From: Bordetella parapertussis
GTDB taxonomy: Bacteria; Pseudomonadota; Gammaproteobacteria; Burkholderiales; SG8-41
Assembly: GCA_945906935.1 (NCBI GenBank)
Contig: CAMDSO010000018.1
Location: 1 to 47,235, forward strand
Direction of reading: 5' to 3'
Length of the DNA: 47,235 bases
Under the pieces are notes generated by a model. It saw only the letters and a program-made list of their open reading frames with translations, did no database searches and was not told where the DNA came from. Positions 1 through 8,544 of the stretch are shown piece by piece. How positions within the stretch are numbered: the first letter of the stretch is position 1; each line of letters begins with the position of its first letter. Made by a program: the position numbers and the translations under genes.

Positions 1-608
1 GAATCGAACATGAAATGTACTTCGCCCGCCATCAGCGCCATGGTCGCCTGCGCCGCGCCTTTGTACGGCACGTGCACCACGTCGATGTTAGCGCGGGTCT
101 TAAAGAGCGCGCCGGCCAGATGGTGGGGTGAGCCGTTGCCGACTGAAGCGAAACTGAGCTTGCCCGGATTGGCGCGTGCATAGGCGACGAGTTCGCGCAC
201 ACTGTTGACTGGCAGTGTCAGCGCGGTGACGAGATAGTTTGGCGTGCGTGCCATCAGCCCGATCTGGGCGAAATCTTTTAACGGGTCGTAGGGTAGTTTT
301 GTGAACAGGCTCGAATTGATGCCGTGTGAGGCCTTTTGTGTGACGAACAGCGTGTAGCCGTCGGGTGTCGCGCGTGCCACCAGTTCGGCGCCGATATTGG
401 TCGCACCACCGGGCCGGTTTTCCACTATGAATGGCTGGCCGAGGGCATCGGTGAATGCCTTGGCAAAAATGCGCGTGATGGTGTCGCCGTTGCTGCCCGG
501 CGGGTAGGGATAGATGATGCGTGCAGCGCGGTTCGGATAATCGCTCTGCGCACAGGCAAGGCCGCAGCAGAGGGCGGTTAGCAGGAATAGTCTGGTCGCG
601 ATGATCAT
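1..608 (-). CDS. Bug/TctC-family TTT substrate-binding protein (partial, C-terminus beyond left edge)
   Basis: Periplasmic solute receptor of a tripartite tricarboxylate transporter. Only the first 202 codons lie in the window. Reading from the ATG at 608, a signal peptide (basic MIIATR, hydrophobic core, likely cleavage after ACAQ) is followed by the first ligand loop PPGSNGD at about residues 36-42, an ENRPGG segment, and the family motif VPYKG near residue 180. The missing part should be about 120 residues. The gene lies 87 bp downstream of the GlcG-like gene on the same strand, so co-transcription is possible. Substrate unknown; family members bind carboxylates or amino acids. Confidence 0.9.
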   Translation of the reverse strand, partial: MIIATRLFLLTALCCGLACAQSDYPNRAARIIYPYPPGSNGDTITRIFAKAFTDALGQPFIVENRPGGATNIGAELVARATPDGYTLFVTQKASHGINSSLFTKLPYDPLKDFAQIGLMARTPNYLVTALTLPVNSVRELVAYARANPGKLSFASVGNGSPHHLAGALFKTRANIDVVHVPYKGAAQATMALMAGEVHFMFD

Positions 609-695
609 GTGAGCTTTGCGGGATAAGGTGGTTGGCGGGTTAAGTGCGGTCGCGGCCCGGCAGCGTAAACTGTCGGGCCGCCTACACCAGCCGTT

Positions 696-1196
696 TTATT
701 TGAGCAGATCGGCAACCTTGTCGATGCCGGCCTTGACGCAGGCTTCGTCCTTGTCGCCACCAGGCGCGCCCGACGCGCCGATCCCGCCAATCACCTCGTC
801 GCCGACCTTGATCGGCAGCGCGCCCTGATTGGCGATCACATTGTTAAGATGAATCAGCGCGAAGGTCGGATCGTTCTTTAGGCGCGTGACGATCTCGCCC
901 GACGGCACACGAAAGGTGCGTGCGGTATAGGCTTTGCGCATACTGTTCTCGACCGTATGCGGGCCGGTGTTGTCGCCGCGCACCTGCAGGATGATTTCGC
1001 CGCTGCGTCCGACCACCGTCACCGAGACTGCGTAGCCGTTGGCTTTGCACGCCGCCATGGTGGTTTCGGCCATGGCCAGTGCAATGCCGGACGACAGGTT
1101 TTTTTGTTGCAGCAGTTGCGCGCTTACCGGTGCGGCCAGCGCGAAAAGGCCGAGGCTGGCGATCGCCAGAGCGGTCGTGCGGATGATCGATAACAT
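696..1196 (-). CDS. GlcG/HbpS-family (DUF336) secreted protein
   Basis: A 166-residue protein with a clear signal peptide (MLSIIRTTALAIASLG, cleavage probably after VSAQ) and a single GlcG/HbpS-type domain. Visible family features are the N-terminal helix with ALAMAETTMAACKANGY, the strand VSVTVVGRSGEIILQ, the RKAYTART segment and the glycine-rich end VIGGIGASGAPGGDKDEAC. HbpS members bind haem and GlcG members are of unknown function in glycolate loci; which applies here cannot be told. The start is supported by a GGGGGAGA ribosome site just before the ATG. It is probably exported to the periplasm. Confidence 0.85.
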   Translation of the reverse strand: MLSIIRTTALAIASLGLFALAAPVSAQLLQQKNLSSGIALAMAETTMAACKANGYAVSVTVVGRSGEIILQVRGDNTGPHTVENSMRKAYTARTFRVPSGEIVTRLKNDPTFALIHLNNVIANQGALPIKVGDEVIGGIGASGAPGGDKDEACVKAGIDKVADLLK

Positions 1197-1302
1197 AATT
1201 GTCTCCCCCTTTTTTATGCCCGCCGGCTGGCGGACGGTGGAGACAGACTATATAACAGAACTACGGTTCGTCGCGCCGATGCGCTATGGGCTTACAGCGC
1301 GA

Positions 1303-1785
1303 TCAAAGGAAGGTCTCATCGACGTCGTCGAACCCTGCCAGATGGCGACGCCCGGCAAATTTGTAGCCGCGTTTGCGACTGCGCGGATATTCACAGATAT
1401 CGACCGCCTTGCGCGTGCCGCCCAGCAGGTAAACCAGGTCTTCCTTATGGGGATTGGTCATGCCATGCGGCAGCGACTGCGCGGTGAACCCCATGAAATC
1501 GCCGGGGCCGACTTTGATTTTGCGTTTACCGATTTCGGCGAGGCCATGACCCGACAGGATGTAGACGAACTCCTCGTCGCAATAGTGGGTGTGGAACTCG
1601 GTGGTGTCGTCGCCTTGTTTGATGCGCACCAGATGCACGCCCATCTCCGTCATGCCGACCGCATCACCGAGCGATTTGTTCAGACGCAGTACGTTCTTGT
1701 TGACGAAATGACGGCGACGTTCGATTGCCATGCGCTTGATTGCCGCGGCGGTGAGTAGCGGAAACGGTTTGGCTTTTTTGGGCAT
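1303..1785 (-). CDS. Small cupin-domain protein
   Basis: A 160-residue single-domain cupin. Motif 1 is visible as FHTHYCDEEFVYILSGHG (two His and a Glu for metal) and motif 2 as PGDFMGFTAQSLPHG (final His ligand). No signal peptide, so cytoplasmic. The basic N-terminus (MPKKAKPF, then a KRMAIERRRH stretch) resembles cupins annotated as uncharacterised metal-binding proteins in Burkholderiales. The reaction is unknown; small cupins of this layout include isomerases and dioxygenases acting on small organic acids. It stands divergently from the muconolactone-isomerase-like gene at 1888, with a 102-bp gap that could hold both promoters. Confidence 0.8.
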   Translation of the reverse strand: MPKKAKPFPLLTAAAIKRMAIERRRHFVNKNVLRLNKSLGDAVGMTEMGVHLVRIKQGDDTTEFHTHYCDEEFVYILSGHGLAEIGKRKIKVGPGDFMGFTAQSLPHGMTNPHKEDLVYLLGGTRKAVDICEYPRSRKRGYKFAGRRHLAGFDDVDETFL

Positions 1786-1887
1786 ATTGGGCGTCCTTGT
1801 TGTGAAGGGTTAGCTTGGCATCATACATTTTGGCGGCGTGCGTGGTGCCGGTCTAGAATAGCCCCACCTTTTTTTCAGGAGTCCAAC

Positions 1888-2199
1888 ATGCAATTCATGG
1901 TGCGTATCGTGGTTCATCTGCCGGGTGACTGGCCAAAAGAAAAAGTCGAGGAACTCGCCGCCCGCGAAACTGCGCGTGGTATGCAATGCATAGAGGAAGG
2001 CAAGCTGCGGCGCATATTCCGTATCGTCGGCCAGCGCGCCAATTTTAGTATCTGGGAGGCGGCGACTCTGGAGGAGCTGCATGCGACACTCCTCTCTCTG
2101 CCGATGCATCCGTTTTTTGAGCTCGAAGTCACGCCTATCATCGAACACAGCACGACGCAGGCGTGGAATGCAGCCCACAGCGCCATGCCACCGTTCTGA
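1888..2199 (+). CDS. Muconolactone delta-isomerase-like protein
   Basis: A 103-residue protein matching the muconolactone isomerase (CatC) fold. It opens with the strand MQFMVRIVVHLPGDWP, has the helix with ARETARGMQCIEEGKL, then RRIFRIVGQRANFSIWEA, and ends with the LPMHPFFELEVTPI strand typical of the family. CatC converts muconolactone to 3-oxoadipate enol-lactone in the catechol ortho pathway, but no other cat or pca gene is here, so the substrate may differ. The start is supported by CAGGAG about 10 bp upstream. The stop overlaps the GAGG ribosome site of the next gene, so the two are very likely co-translated. Confidence 0.82.
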   Translation: MQFMVRIVVHLPGDWPKEKVEELAARETARGMQCIEEGKLRRIFRIVGQRANFSIWEAATLEELHATLLSLPMHPFFELEVTPIIEHSTTQAWNAAHSAMPPF

Positions 2200-2207
2200 G
2201 GCGGTTT

Positions 2208-2738
2208 ATGCGGCTGCTTAAAAATATTGTGTTGGCCGGCGTCCTGCTCGGCCTCCTCGCGGGGGCCGCAGAAGCACGCGTACCCACCGGCTGGCCGTTT
2301 CTCGAATATAACGAAGCGGTGCGGGTGGCCAAGCAGAAGAACAAACCGCTGTTTGTTTATTATGGTTTTGAGGCCTGCCCGTATTGCGTGTATTTGAACA
2401 ACAACACGCTGTCCTACACGGCGCTGCGCACGCGTTACACCGAGCATTATGTGCTGGCATATTTTGATATCCGCGGTAAACCCGGCGATATCATGACGCT
2501 GCCAAACGGCGAGAAGCTGCCGCGCGGTCAGGCCATTCGCAAGCTCAAGGGTAGCCCGGTGCCAGCGTGGGCTTTTTTCGCCGCCGATGGTCGCGAGATA
2601 CTCATGCGGCGTGGCTCAAACACCGGTATCGATTCGTTTATGCAATATGATCAGTACGTCAGAAGTGGCAGTTGGCCGCAGACCACCTTCGAAGAATTTC
2701 TCCTGCAGAATGGAGTGCGCGAAACCAAAGCCGAATAA
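2208..2738 (+). CDS. Exported thioredoxin-like protein with CPYC motif
   Basis: A 176-residue thioredoxin-fold protein with a signal peptide (MRLLKNIVLAGVLLGLLAG, cleavage near AEA). The redox motif is CPYC in the segment YYGFEACPYCVYLNNN, and the loop GSPVPAWAFF supplies the cis-proline opposite the active site. This layout resembles SoxW and other periplasmic thiol:disulfide proteins. The start at 2208 is chosen over an in-frame ATG at 2163 because it gives a clean signal peptide and follows GAGG, which overlaps the preceding stop. A role in disulfide exchange in the periplasm is inferred; the partner is unknown. Confidence 0.82.
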   Translation: MRLLKNIVLAGVLLGLLAGAAEARVPTGWPFLEYNEAVRVAKQKNKPLFVYYGFEACPYCVYLNNNTLSYTALRTRYTEHYVLAYFDIRGKPGDIMTLPNGEKLPRGQAIRKLKGSPVPAWAFFAADGREILMRRGSNTGIDSFMQYDQYVRSGSWPQTTFEEFLLQNGVRETKAE

Positions 2739-2835
2739 GCGGTTCAGGCACGGTGATGCAAAAGAAGTTGCCGGTGCGAGCAGGTAGGACGCGCGGTAAG
2801 ATGCGGCCCCGGATCAATCACCTAAAGAGCAGGCC

Positions 2836-3633
2836 ATGGATTTCAATCTTAAGGGACGCACCGCCTTCATCACCGGTGCAAGTCGCGGTATCGGCAAGGC
2901 GATTGCAGAGGCGCTGGCCGCCGAGGGGGCCAATCTCGGCTTGTTTGGCCGTGATCTCGAACGCTGCGAACAGGTGGCGAAAGAGCTGCGCGCAAAATAC
3001 ACCGCCATCCGCATTGCGGTGGTGCCACTCGATTTGGAGCAGGGCACGGCGGCGATCAAGCCGGCGGTCGAGCAGGGTGTGAAAGAACTTGGTGCCATCG
3101 ATATTCTGGTTAATTGCGCAGGTGGGGCTTATCGCGGCCGTCTCACTGAAATTCCGGATGAGTTGTGGGAAGACTATTTCGCCGTCAAGCCGCTGGGTTT
3201 GATTCGCATGACGCGCGAAGCATTACCGTACCTGAAAAAATCGCCACAGGCGCGCATCATCAACATCTCCGGCACGCGCGGGCGCGAACCAGGCGGCGTG
3301 TCGGTGATGTCAGGGCCGATCAATCTCGGCACGCTGTCGATTACCAAGGCGCTGGCCAATGAGTTCGGGCCTTATGGCATCACCGTCAATGCGATCTGCC
3401 CGGGTTCGACCGACACCGGTCGTTGGACCGAGCTCATCGAAATTACCGCTCGGGAGAAAAAGCTGTCGCTTGAAGCAGCGACCAAACATCTGGTCGCCGA
3501 TGTGCCGATGGGACGCGTCGTGGTACCGGAAGACATTGCGGGTCTCGCGGTTTATCTGGCCTCAGAGCAGGCCGGCATGATCACCGGCACTGCGATTAAT
3601 GTGGATGGCGGCAGAACCCGCGGGATTCCCTGA
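2836..3633 (+). CDS. SDR-family protein without the usual catalytic tyrosine
   Basis: A 265-residue short-chain dehydrogenase/reductase fold. The dinucleotide motif TGASRGIG is at residues 14-21, NCAGG corresponds to the structural NNAG, and the C-terminal DGGRTRG is typical of the FabG-like group. The usual YxxxK is not present: the aligned segment reads GTLSITK, so the Tyr position is Leu while the Lys remains. Some divergent SDRs share a G-x-N-x-x-x-x-x-x-T-K arrangement like the GPINLGTLSITK seen here. It therefore probably binds NAD(P) but may use another mechanism or substrate. The Bug gene begins 9 bp after its stop, suggesting one operon. Confidence 0.85.
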   Translation: MDFNLKGRTAFITGASRGIGKAIAEALAAEGANLGLFGRDLERCEQVAKELRAKYTAIRIAVVPLDLEQGTAAIKPAVEQGVKELGAIDILVNCAGGAYRGRLTEIPDELWEDYFAVKPLGLIRMTREALPYLKKSPQARIINISGTRGREPGGVSVMSGPINLGTLSITKALANEFGPYGITVNAICPGSTDTGRWTELIEITAREKKLSLEAATKHLVADVPMGRVVVPEDIAGLAVYLASEQAGMITGTAINVDGGRTRGIP

Positions 3634-3642
3634 CCGCTACCG

Positions 3643-4704
3643 ATGCGCCATTGTTTTTCAGTTGCGCCTGCGCAATTTGTCCGACGTTGTCGCCCGGCAG
3701 GCGCGCAGCGTATTGCGGGGTGCCGAGGGGTATGGGCAGCCAGTGTCTCGTTGTGGGCCCCGGCGTTGCTTGCATTTTTGTTGGCGGCATCCTGCACATA
3801 CGCGCAGGACTACCCGACCAAAACCATCCGCCTGATCGTCCCTCTCGCCCCTGGCGGCGGCAACGATACCGCCGCCCGCGTGGTTGGTCACAAACTCGGC
3901 GAAGCCCTCGGCCAGCAGGTGGTTGTTGATAACCGTCCGGGCGGCGGTAGTGTGATTGCTTCTGAAATGGCGGCTCGCGCGCCGGCCGACGGCCATACGC
4001 TGTATTTGTTCAGCACCAATGTCACGGTGGCGCCGGCGCTGCATAAAAAACTATCGTTCGATACGCTCAAGGATTTTGCGCCGATCACGCGCCTGACCAT
4101 CGCGCCGGGTGCGCTGATCGTGCATCCGTCCTTGCCAGTGAAGACGGTGAGAGACGTGATTGCGCTTGCAAAAACCAAGCCGGGAGAAATCACCTTCGCT
4201 TCAGCCGGACTTGGCAGTGGCTCGCATCTCGGTGGCGAGCTCTTCAATATGCTGGCCGGCGTGTCGCTGCTGCATGTGCCTTACAAAGGCAGCGCGCTGG
4301 CGACGGCCTCGGTGCTCGGTGGCGAAACCTCGGTGGCGTTCACCAATCCGATCGGTGCGCTGCCGCATATCAAGGCGGGGCGTTTACGTATGATCGCGGT
4401 GACCACGGCGCAGCGCTGGCCGCTGTTGCCGGGGCTGCCGACGGTTGCGGAATCCGGTGTGCCCGGTTATGAAATCATGATCTGGAACGGACTGGCGGCG
4501 CCGGCGGCGACACCGCGTCCGGTGCTCGAACGTTTGCATCGCGAGCTGATGCGCGTACTGGCGATGCCCGGGCTCAATGAAGTGCTGGCCGCCGACGGAT
4601 CGCGCACTTACGCAGAAACAGCGCAGGCTTTCGCCGCGTTTATAAAATATGAAGTCGAAAAGTGGATCAAAGTAATTGCGCAGGCGCGTTTGTCAGCGAC
4701 GTAG
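3643..4704 (+). CDS. Bug/TctC-family TTT substrate-binding protein
   Basis: Ligand loop PLAPGGGNDTAARVV, NRPGGGS and VPYKGSALATASVLGGE identify the family. The open frame gives 353 residues, about 30 more than usual, because of a long arginine-rich lead (MRHCFSVAPAQFVRRCRPAG) before the hydrophobic core ALLAFLLAASC. A later start (for example TTG at 3751) would give a normal signal peptide but lacks a clear ribosome site, so the start is uncertain. It follows the SDR gene closely and precedes a GST gene, suggesting a small catabolic cassette with its own receptor. Confidence 0.87.
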   Translation: MRHCFSVAPAQFVRRCRPAGAQRIAGCRGVWAASVSLWAPALLAFLLAASCTYAQDYPTKTIRLIVPLAPGGGNDTAARVVGHKLGEALGQQVVVDNRPGGGSVIASEMAARAPADGHTLYLFSTNVTVAPALHKKLSFDTLKDFAPITRLTIAPGALIVHPSLPVKTVRDVIALAKTKPGEITFASAGLGSGSHLGGELFNMLAGVSLLHVPYKGSALATASVLGGETSVAFTNPIGALPHIKAGRLRMIAVTTAQRWPLLPGLPTVAESGVPGYEIMIWNGLAAPAATPRPVLERLHRELMRVLAMPGLNEVLAADGSRTYAETAQAFAAFIKYEVEKWIKVIAQARLSAT

Positions 4705-4773
4705 GAAAATCTCTTCTTCTCCCTTCAATGGGGCGAAGGAGTTTCGTTATGGATAAAGTTTGAGGAGAGAGCG

Positions 4774-5388
4774 ATGAAATTATTCGGCACCCCCGGCAGT
4801 CCCTATGTGCGCAAGGCGCGGCTCGCGCTCGAAGAAAAAGGTATCGCCTATGAATATGTGCTCGCACCGCGCGAAACGCGGGCGACACTGGTGGTGCCGC
4901 TCAATCCGCTGGGCAAGATCCCGGTCTTACAGCGTGACGACGGCAAGGCGGTGTTCGATTCGCCTGTGATCGTGGAGTACGTCGACGGTTTAAAGCCCGA
5001 GCCGCGCCTGATTCCGCAGGACTTCGAAAGCCGTATCGCCGTCAAGGGCTGGGAGGCGCTCGGCGATGGTGTGGCCGAGGCGACGGTATTGATCACGCAC
5101 GACTGGCGCAAGCCCGAAGAAAAACGCGAGTCTGAGAAATGGTATGAAGCCCAGCGCGCGAAGATTCACCGTGGACTTGCCATGATGGAGCGTGCGATGG
5201 GGGACGGTCAGTTTTGCTTTGGCAGTTCGTTTACGCTGGCCGATATCGCCGCCGGATACGCGCTTGGTTATCTGGTGTCCGGTATTCCCGATTTCGACTG
5301 GCGTGAGGCGAATCCGCGTTTGTCGCGGCACTATGACGTGCTGGTGCAACGTCCGGCCTTCCGCAACACTGATCCAGACGCCAAATAG
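4774..5388 (+). CDS. Glutathione S-transferase family protein
   Basis: A 204-residue cytosolic GST-like protein. The N-terminal thioredoxin-fold domain starts MKLFGTPGSPYVRKARL, with a Ser/Tyr rather than Cys at the usual catalytic position. It includes the cis-Pro loop GKIPVL and the glutathione gamma-glutamyl contact DSPVIVEYVD. The C-terminal helical domain has the conserved SSFTLADIAAGYALGY (N-capping box and hydrophobic staple). The ribosome site GAGGAGAG lies just upstream. GSTs of this type in Burkholderiales often sit in aromatic-degradation loci. The substrate is unknown. It converges with the Bug gene ending at 5418. Confidence 0.88.
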   Translation: MKLFGTPGSPYVRKARLALEEKGIAYEYVLAPRETRATLVVPLNPLGKIPVLQRDDGKAVFDSPVIVEYVDGLKPEPRLIPQDFESRIAVKGWEALGDGVAEATVLITHDWRKPEEKRESEKWYEAQRAKIHRGLAMMERAMGDGQFCFGSSFTLADIAAGYALGYLVSGIPDFDWREANPRLSRHYDVLVQRPAFRNTDPDAK

Positions 5389-5399
5389 TCGCCAGCGCG

Positions 5400-5421
5400 G
5401 TAACCGGATTGCTACGGTTAC
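5400..5421. terminator. Hairpin between convergent genes
   Basis: A perfect 7-bp inverted repeat, GTAACCG / CGGTTAC, with an 8-base loop, lies between the GST stop (5388) and the Bug stop (5418), slightly overlapping the latter. There is no T-run, so it is only a candidate terminator. Confidence 0.45.
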
Positions 5422-6404
5422 TGCTCTGGTTTGATGGCGGAGTCCTGAATGACCTTGCTCCAGCGCTGCATTTCGGCCTTGAGAAAGGTGGCGAATTCTT
5501 GCGGTGAACTACCGACTGGCTCTGCGCCATCGAGATTGAAGCGTTGCACGACGTCCGGCAGCTTGAGGGTGTTCGCCACCGCGGTGGCCAGTTTTGTGAC
5601 AATCGCTGGCGGTGTTCCTGCGGGGACCATCATGCCCTGAAAAGCCTCGGCGTGATAACCGGGCAGGCTCTCGGCGACGGTGGCCACCTCCGGCATGCTT
5701 GGATGCCGCTTTGCGCTGGTAACGGCGAGGGCGCGCAGCTTGCCGCTTTTGACATGCGGTGCCGCCGAGATGGTGGTGGTGAAGAGCATGGTGATGCGCC
5801 CGCCGATCACATCGGTGACGGCAGCGGGGATGCCCTTATAAGGCACGTGGATCATGCGTATGCCAGCCATGCGTTGGAAGAGTTCCGCCGACAGGTGCGG
5901 CGCCGAGCCGCTGCCAGGGCTCGCGTAGGTCAATTCACCCGGTTTGGCTTTGGCGAGTGCGATCAGGTCACGCACCGTGCCGGCTGCCGCCGAGGGCGTG
6001 ATGACGATGACGTTGGGCTGGGTGTTCAACTGCGTGACGGGTACGAAATCGCGTATCGGATCGTAGGGCAGCTTCGGATACAAACCCGGATTGATGGCGA
6101 AGGTCGTGGTGATCATCAGGATGGTGTAGCCGTCGGCTGCTGCCTTGGCGGCGATTTCAGTGCCGACGATGGTGGCCGCTCCCGGACGCGAATCGACGAC
6201 GATGTTCTGACCCCATTGCTCGGTCAGTTTATGGCCGAGAAGACGCGCCGTGATGTCGAGACCGCCGCCCGGTGCAAACGGCACGATCAAACGCAGCGGT
6301 CGCTCGGGATAACGCGCGGCATCTTGCGCGAATGCGGCAGGCGCTGCCGCGAGCAGCGCAGCAGCAAGCGCGCACTGAAGAGGTTTCAAAGACAAGCGCA
6401 GCAT
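5418..6404 (-). CDS. Bug/TctC-family TTT substrate-binding protein
   Basis: A 328-residue receptor with a signal peptide ending AAPAAFAQ, ligand loop FAPGGGLDITARLLG, NVIVIT hinge segment and VPYKGIPAAVTDVIGGR. The frame is open much farther upstream, into the opine-dehydrogenase-like gene, but the ATG at 6404 is the only start that gives an export signal. It begins 13 bp after the stop of that gene. It is the last gene of a leftward operon with a hydrolase, an MBL-fold enzyme and an opine-DH-like enzyme. Together with the Bug gene at 9829 this brackets the enzymes with two receptors. Confidence 0.92.
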   Translation of the reverse strand: MLRLSLKPLQCALAAALLAAAPAAFAQDAARYPERPLRLIVPFAPGGGLDITARLLGHKLTEQWGQNIVVDSRPGAATIVGTEIAAKAAADGYTILMITTTFAINPGLYPKLPYDPIRDFVPVTQLNTQPNVIVITPSAAAGTVRDLIALAKAKPGELTYASPGSGSAPHLSAELFQRMAGIRMIHVPYKGIPAAVTDVIGGRITMLFTTTISAAPHVKSGKLRALAVTSAKRHPSMPEVATVAESLPGYHAEAFQGMMVPAGTPPAIVTKLATAVANTLKLPDVVQRFNLDGAEPVGSSPQEFATFLKAEMQRWSKVIQDSAIKPEQ

Positions 6405-6417
6405 GAGGGCCGCCACG

Positions 6418-7530
6418 TCAGACGCCGAGCGCGCGCTGCACGACTGCGGCCGGTGCGCCGGCGAGATCCATATCGGCCAGCGTGGGCCCGCATTGCCACG
6501 CATCGATGCCCAGCAGCACGCCGAGAATTTCAGCGAAGGCGCGATGCAGCGGCACCGGGATGCCTGCCTGTTCAGCGAGTTGCACGCAGGGCACGATGGC
6601 ATAGGGCAGGTCCACCGCCTCCCATTCGCGCCAGATATCGGGTTGGAAAGGCGGAAACGATTTGTAAACCGGGTTTTGCATCGCTTCGTAAAACGTATTG
6701 CTCTTGAAGCCGTAATACTGTTCGATCGCCTTGGCCATCGGCGTATGCGTGACGCCGTAGGCTTCGCAAACGCGTTTGCGTTCGGCATCGAGCGCGTCGC
6801 CGAGCACGCCAGCGGCCGGCACCACGCACTCTTGATAGAAGCCGGTTTTTTTGCCGTCGAGTTTGGCGCGCTCCATCATACCGACGTTCGGCAGCACCAT
6901 CGCCGGATGGACGATGAGGTTGAGGTTTTCGAGTCCAGTCTGCAATACTGAGGTGGCAGCTGTGAGACCGGGAAAAACCGGCGTCAGCGCCGCCAGTGCC
7001 TCAGCGGCGCGTGCCGCCGGCACGGTGGCAATCTGAATGCCACGGCGCAGGCCCTTCGGGGTGACCACGGTGCCGTTGATGCGCGCGGCATGCGTTGGTG
7101 CTGGTGCTTCGGTGACGAGCACGTCTTCGCGGTCGGCCTGCCGCAGCAGCGGCGTGAGGCGTGCCGCCGGCCAGTAGCCGTGGCTTTGCACATGCACGAC
7201 GGCGCCGCGCGCGAATTCGGGAATCATCGCGCTGAAGCGTTTTTCGAGCTGGTGCATGTCGACTTCGATTAGCACGACTTGCGCATCCTGTAAGGCTTCT
7301 GCGGTGCTGTCGCAAATACGCTCGACGGCGGCGAAGCCGGTTTTTTTCGAAATCAGGTGCTGCGCATCACCTTCGACCGTAAAGCCGCCGGCAGCGCGAA
7401 TCGCCGGCAGTTGCTCGCGTTGGTCTTCAAATACGGTAAAGCGCACCTGATGGCCGCACAGCGTGAGGTCGGCTGCGCAAACAGCGCCGATGGCGCGCGG
7501 GGTGTTGCCGATGACAGCGACTCTGGACAT
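6418..7530 (-). CDS. NAD/NADP octopine/nopaline dehydrogenase family protein
   Basis: A 370-residue two-domain dehydrogenase. The N-terminal Rossmann domain starts MSRVAVIGNTPRAIGAVCAA, a variant of the GxGxxG/A motif. The C-terminal opine-DH domain carries GLENLNLIVHPAMVLPNVG, whose histidine is expected in the catalytic centre, and QYYGFKSNTFYEAM. Opine dehydrogenases reductively couple amino acids with 2-oxo acids, or split such products; the substrate here is unknown. The gene lies between the MBL-fold gene (34-bp gap) and a Bug gene (13-bp gap) in one operon. A ketopantoate-reductase-like function is a less likely alternative. Confidence 0.85.
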   Translation of the reverse strand: MSRVAVIGNTPRAIGAVCAADLTLCGHQVRFTVFEDQREQLPAIRAAGGFTVEGDAQHLISKKTGFAAVERICDSTAEALQDAQVVLIEVDMHQLEKRFSAMIPEFARGAVVHVQSHGYWPAARLTPLLRQADREDVLVTEAPAPTHAARINGTVVTPKGLRRGIQIATVPAARAAEALAALTPVFPGLTAATSVLQTGLENLNLIVHPAMVLPNVGMMERAKLDGKKTGFYQECVVPAAGVLGDALDAERKRVCEAYGVTHTPMAKAIEQYYGFKSNTFYEAMQNPVYKSFPPFQPDIWREWEAVDLPYAIVPCVQLAEQAGIPVPLHRAFAEILGVLLGIDAWQCGPTLADMDLAGAPAAVVQRALGV

Positions 7531-7564
7531 GGTTAGGTGATCTTTTTCGAATGAATTAGGGGGT

Positions 7565-8521
7565 TTATTTGTAAATCGTATCCACCGCGGAGATTACCCG
7601 GACCGGCTGGTCCCACGCCGGATACTTCGCTTTCAATTCCTCGACGAGCAGCTTGCCGCTGGCCTCTGCGGTTTTGCCTTCTCGCTTCAATGCCAGGGTG
7701 CGTGTCTGCAGCGTGCTCAAGAGCTCGTAATTGGCACTGAGGATAGAATCGTCGGCGAGGTCGCCATGCGAGCCGATTACATGCATGGGCTTCAGGCGTT
7801 CGAGCATTTCAAGGCTGGTGAGCCACGAGCGCATGCTCGATTGCGGCATCGCAAAGGCCGGGGAGATTTCTTTCATCGCCAGGTCGCCAGGGAACAGTAC
7901 GCGGTCTTCCTCGATGTAAAACGCGGTGTCGCCCGGTGTGTGCGCCGGCCCGACATACATCAGGCGCACGCGCCCACCACCGAGGTCGACCGTTTTTTCG
8001 CGCTCGAAAATTTCGTCGGCTTTGCGGAACGTTGCGCCCTTCAGAATCTCGGCGCGTTCCGGCGAGCGCTTGGAGAAGATGTTGACCCAATACATGCCAG
8101 ATTCGGCGACGTCATTTTGCTCGGCCGCGGCGCGGATAATCTTCGCCTGCGGGAAGGCCAGTTCGCCGGTGGTGTGTTCGGGGTGCAGGTGGGTGGTAAC
8201 GACATAGACCCCGGTGTTGTTGCTGACCTTGGCCATTTCGCGAGCAACCGCCTCGCCGCTCAAGCGCCCCATGCCCGGGTCGATGATCATAGTCGCCTTG
8301 CTGCCAACGATGATGCCGACGTTCGGCACCCCCGGCACCGACTCGCTGCGGATGGCGTACAGATGGGGGGAGACCTTGACCGTCACGCCTTCCTTCACCG
8401 CCGGCCACTCTTTGTCGCCCTTCGGCGAGTGTGTGGTGTTGAAAACCTGTGCCGTGGCGGTGGTCACCAGCGTGACGAGCAATGCGAATACCGCCAGTTT
8501 CAACATCTGCTTCACGGCCAT
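7565..8521 (-). CDS. Exported MBL-fold metallo-hydrolase
   Basis: A 318-residue metallo-beta-lactamase-fold protein with a signal peptide (LKLAVFALLVTLVTTATAQ). The metal-site motif is HLHPEH at residues 111-116, where the usual HxHxDH has Glu for Asp. Further ligands are seen in GPAHTPGDTAFY (His), LFPGDLA (Asp) and VIGSHGD (His). It is probably periplasmic. The family hydrolyses esters, lactones, amides or thioesters; I cannot choose among these. The start is 23 bp from the stop of the upstream alpha/beta hydrolase gene, so they are one transcription unit. Confidence 0.87.
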   Translation of the reverse strand: MAVKQMLKLAVFALLVTLVTTATAQVFNTTHSPKGDKEWPAVKEGVTVKVSPHLYAIRSESVPGVPNVGIIVGSKATMIIDPGMGRLSGEAVAREMAKVSNNTGVYVVTTHLHPEHTTGELAFPQAKIIRAAAEQNDVAESGMYWVNIFSKRSPERAEILKGATFRKADEIFEREKTVDLGGGRVRLMYVGPAHTPGDTAFYIEEDRVLFPGDLAMKEISPAFAMPQSSMRSWLTSLEMLERLKPMHVIGSHGDLADDSILSANYELLSTLQTRTLALKREGKTAEASGKLLVEELKAKYPAWDQPVRVISAVDTIYK

Positions 8522-8544
8522 CCCCCCATCTTGTAATGACGCGA

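Noticed and set aside
5544-6707. A 387-codon forward open frame
   Set aside because: It runs antisense to a Bug gene and the opine-dehydrogenase-like gene and has an Arg/Gly/His-rich composition without domains.
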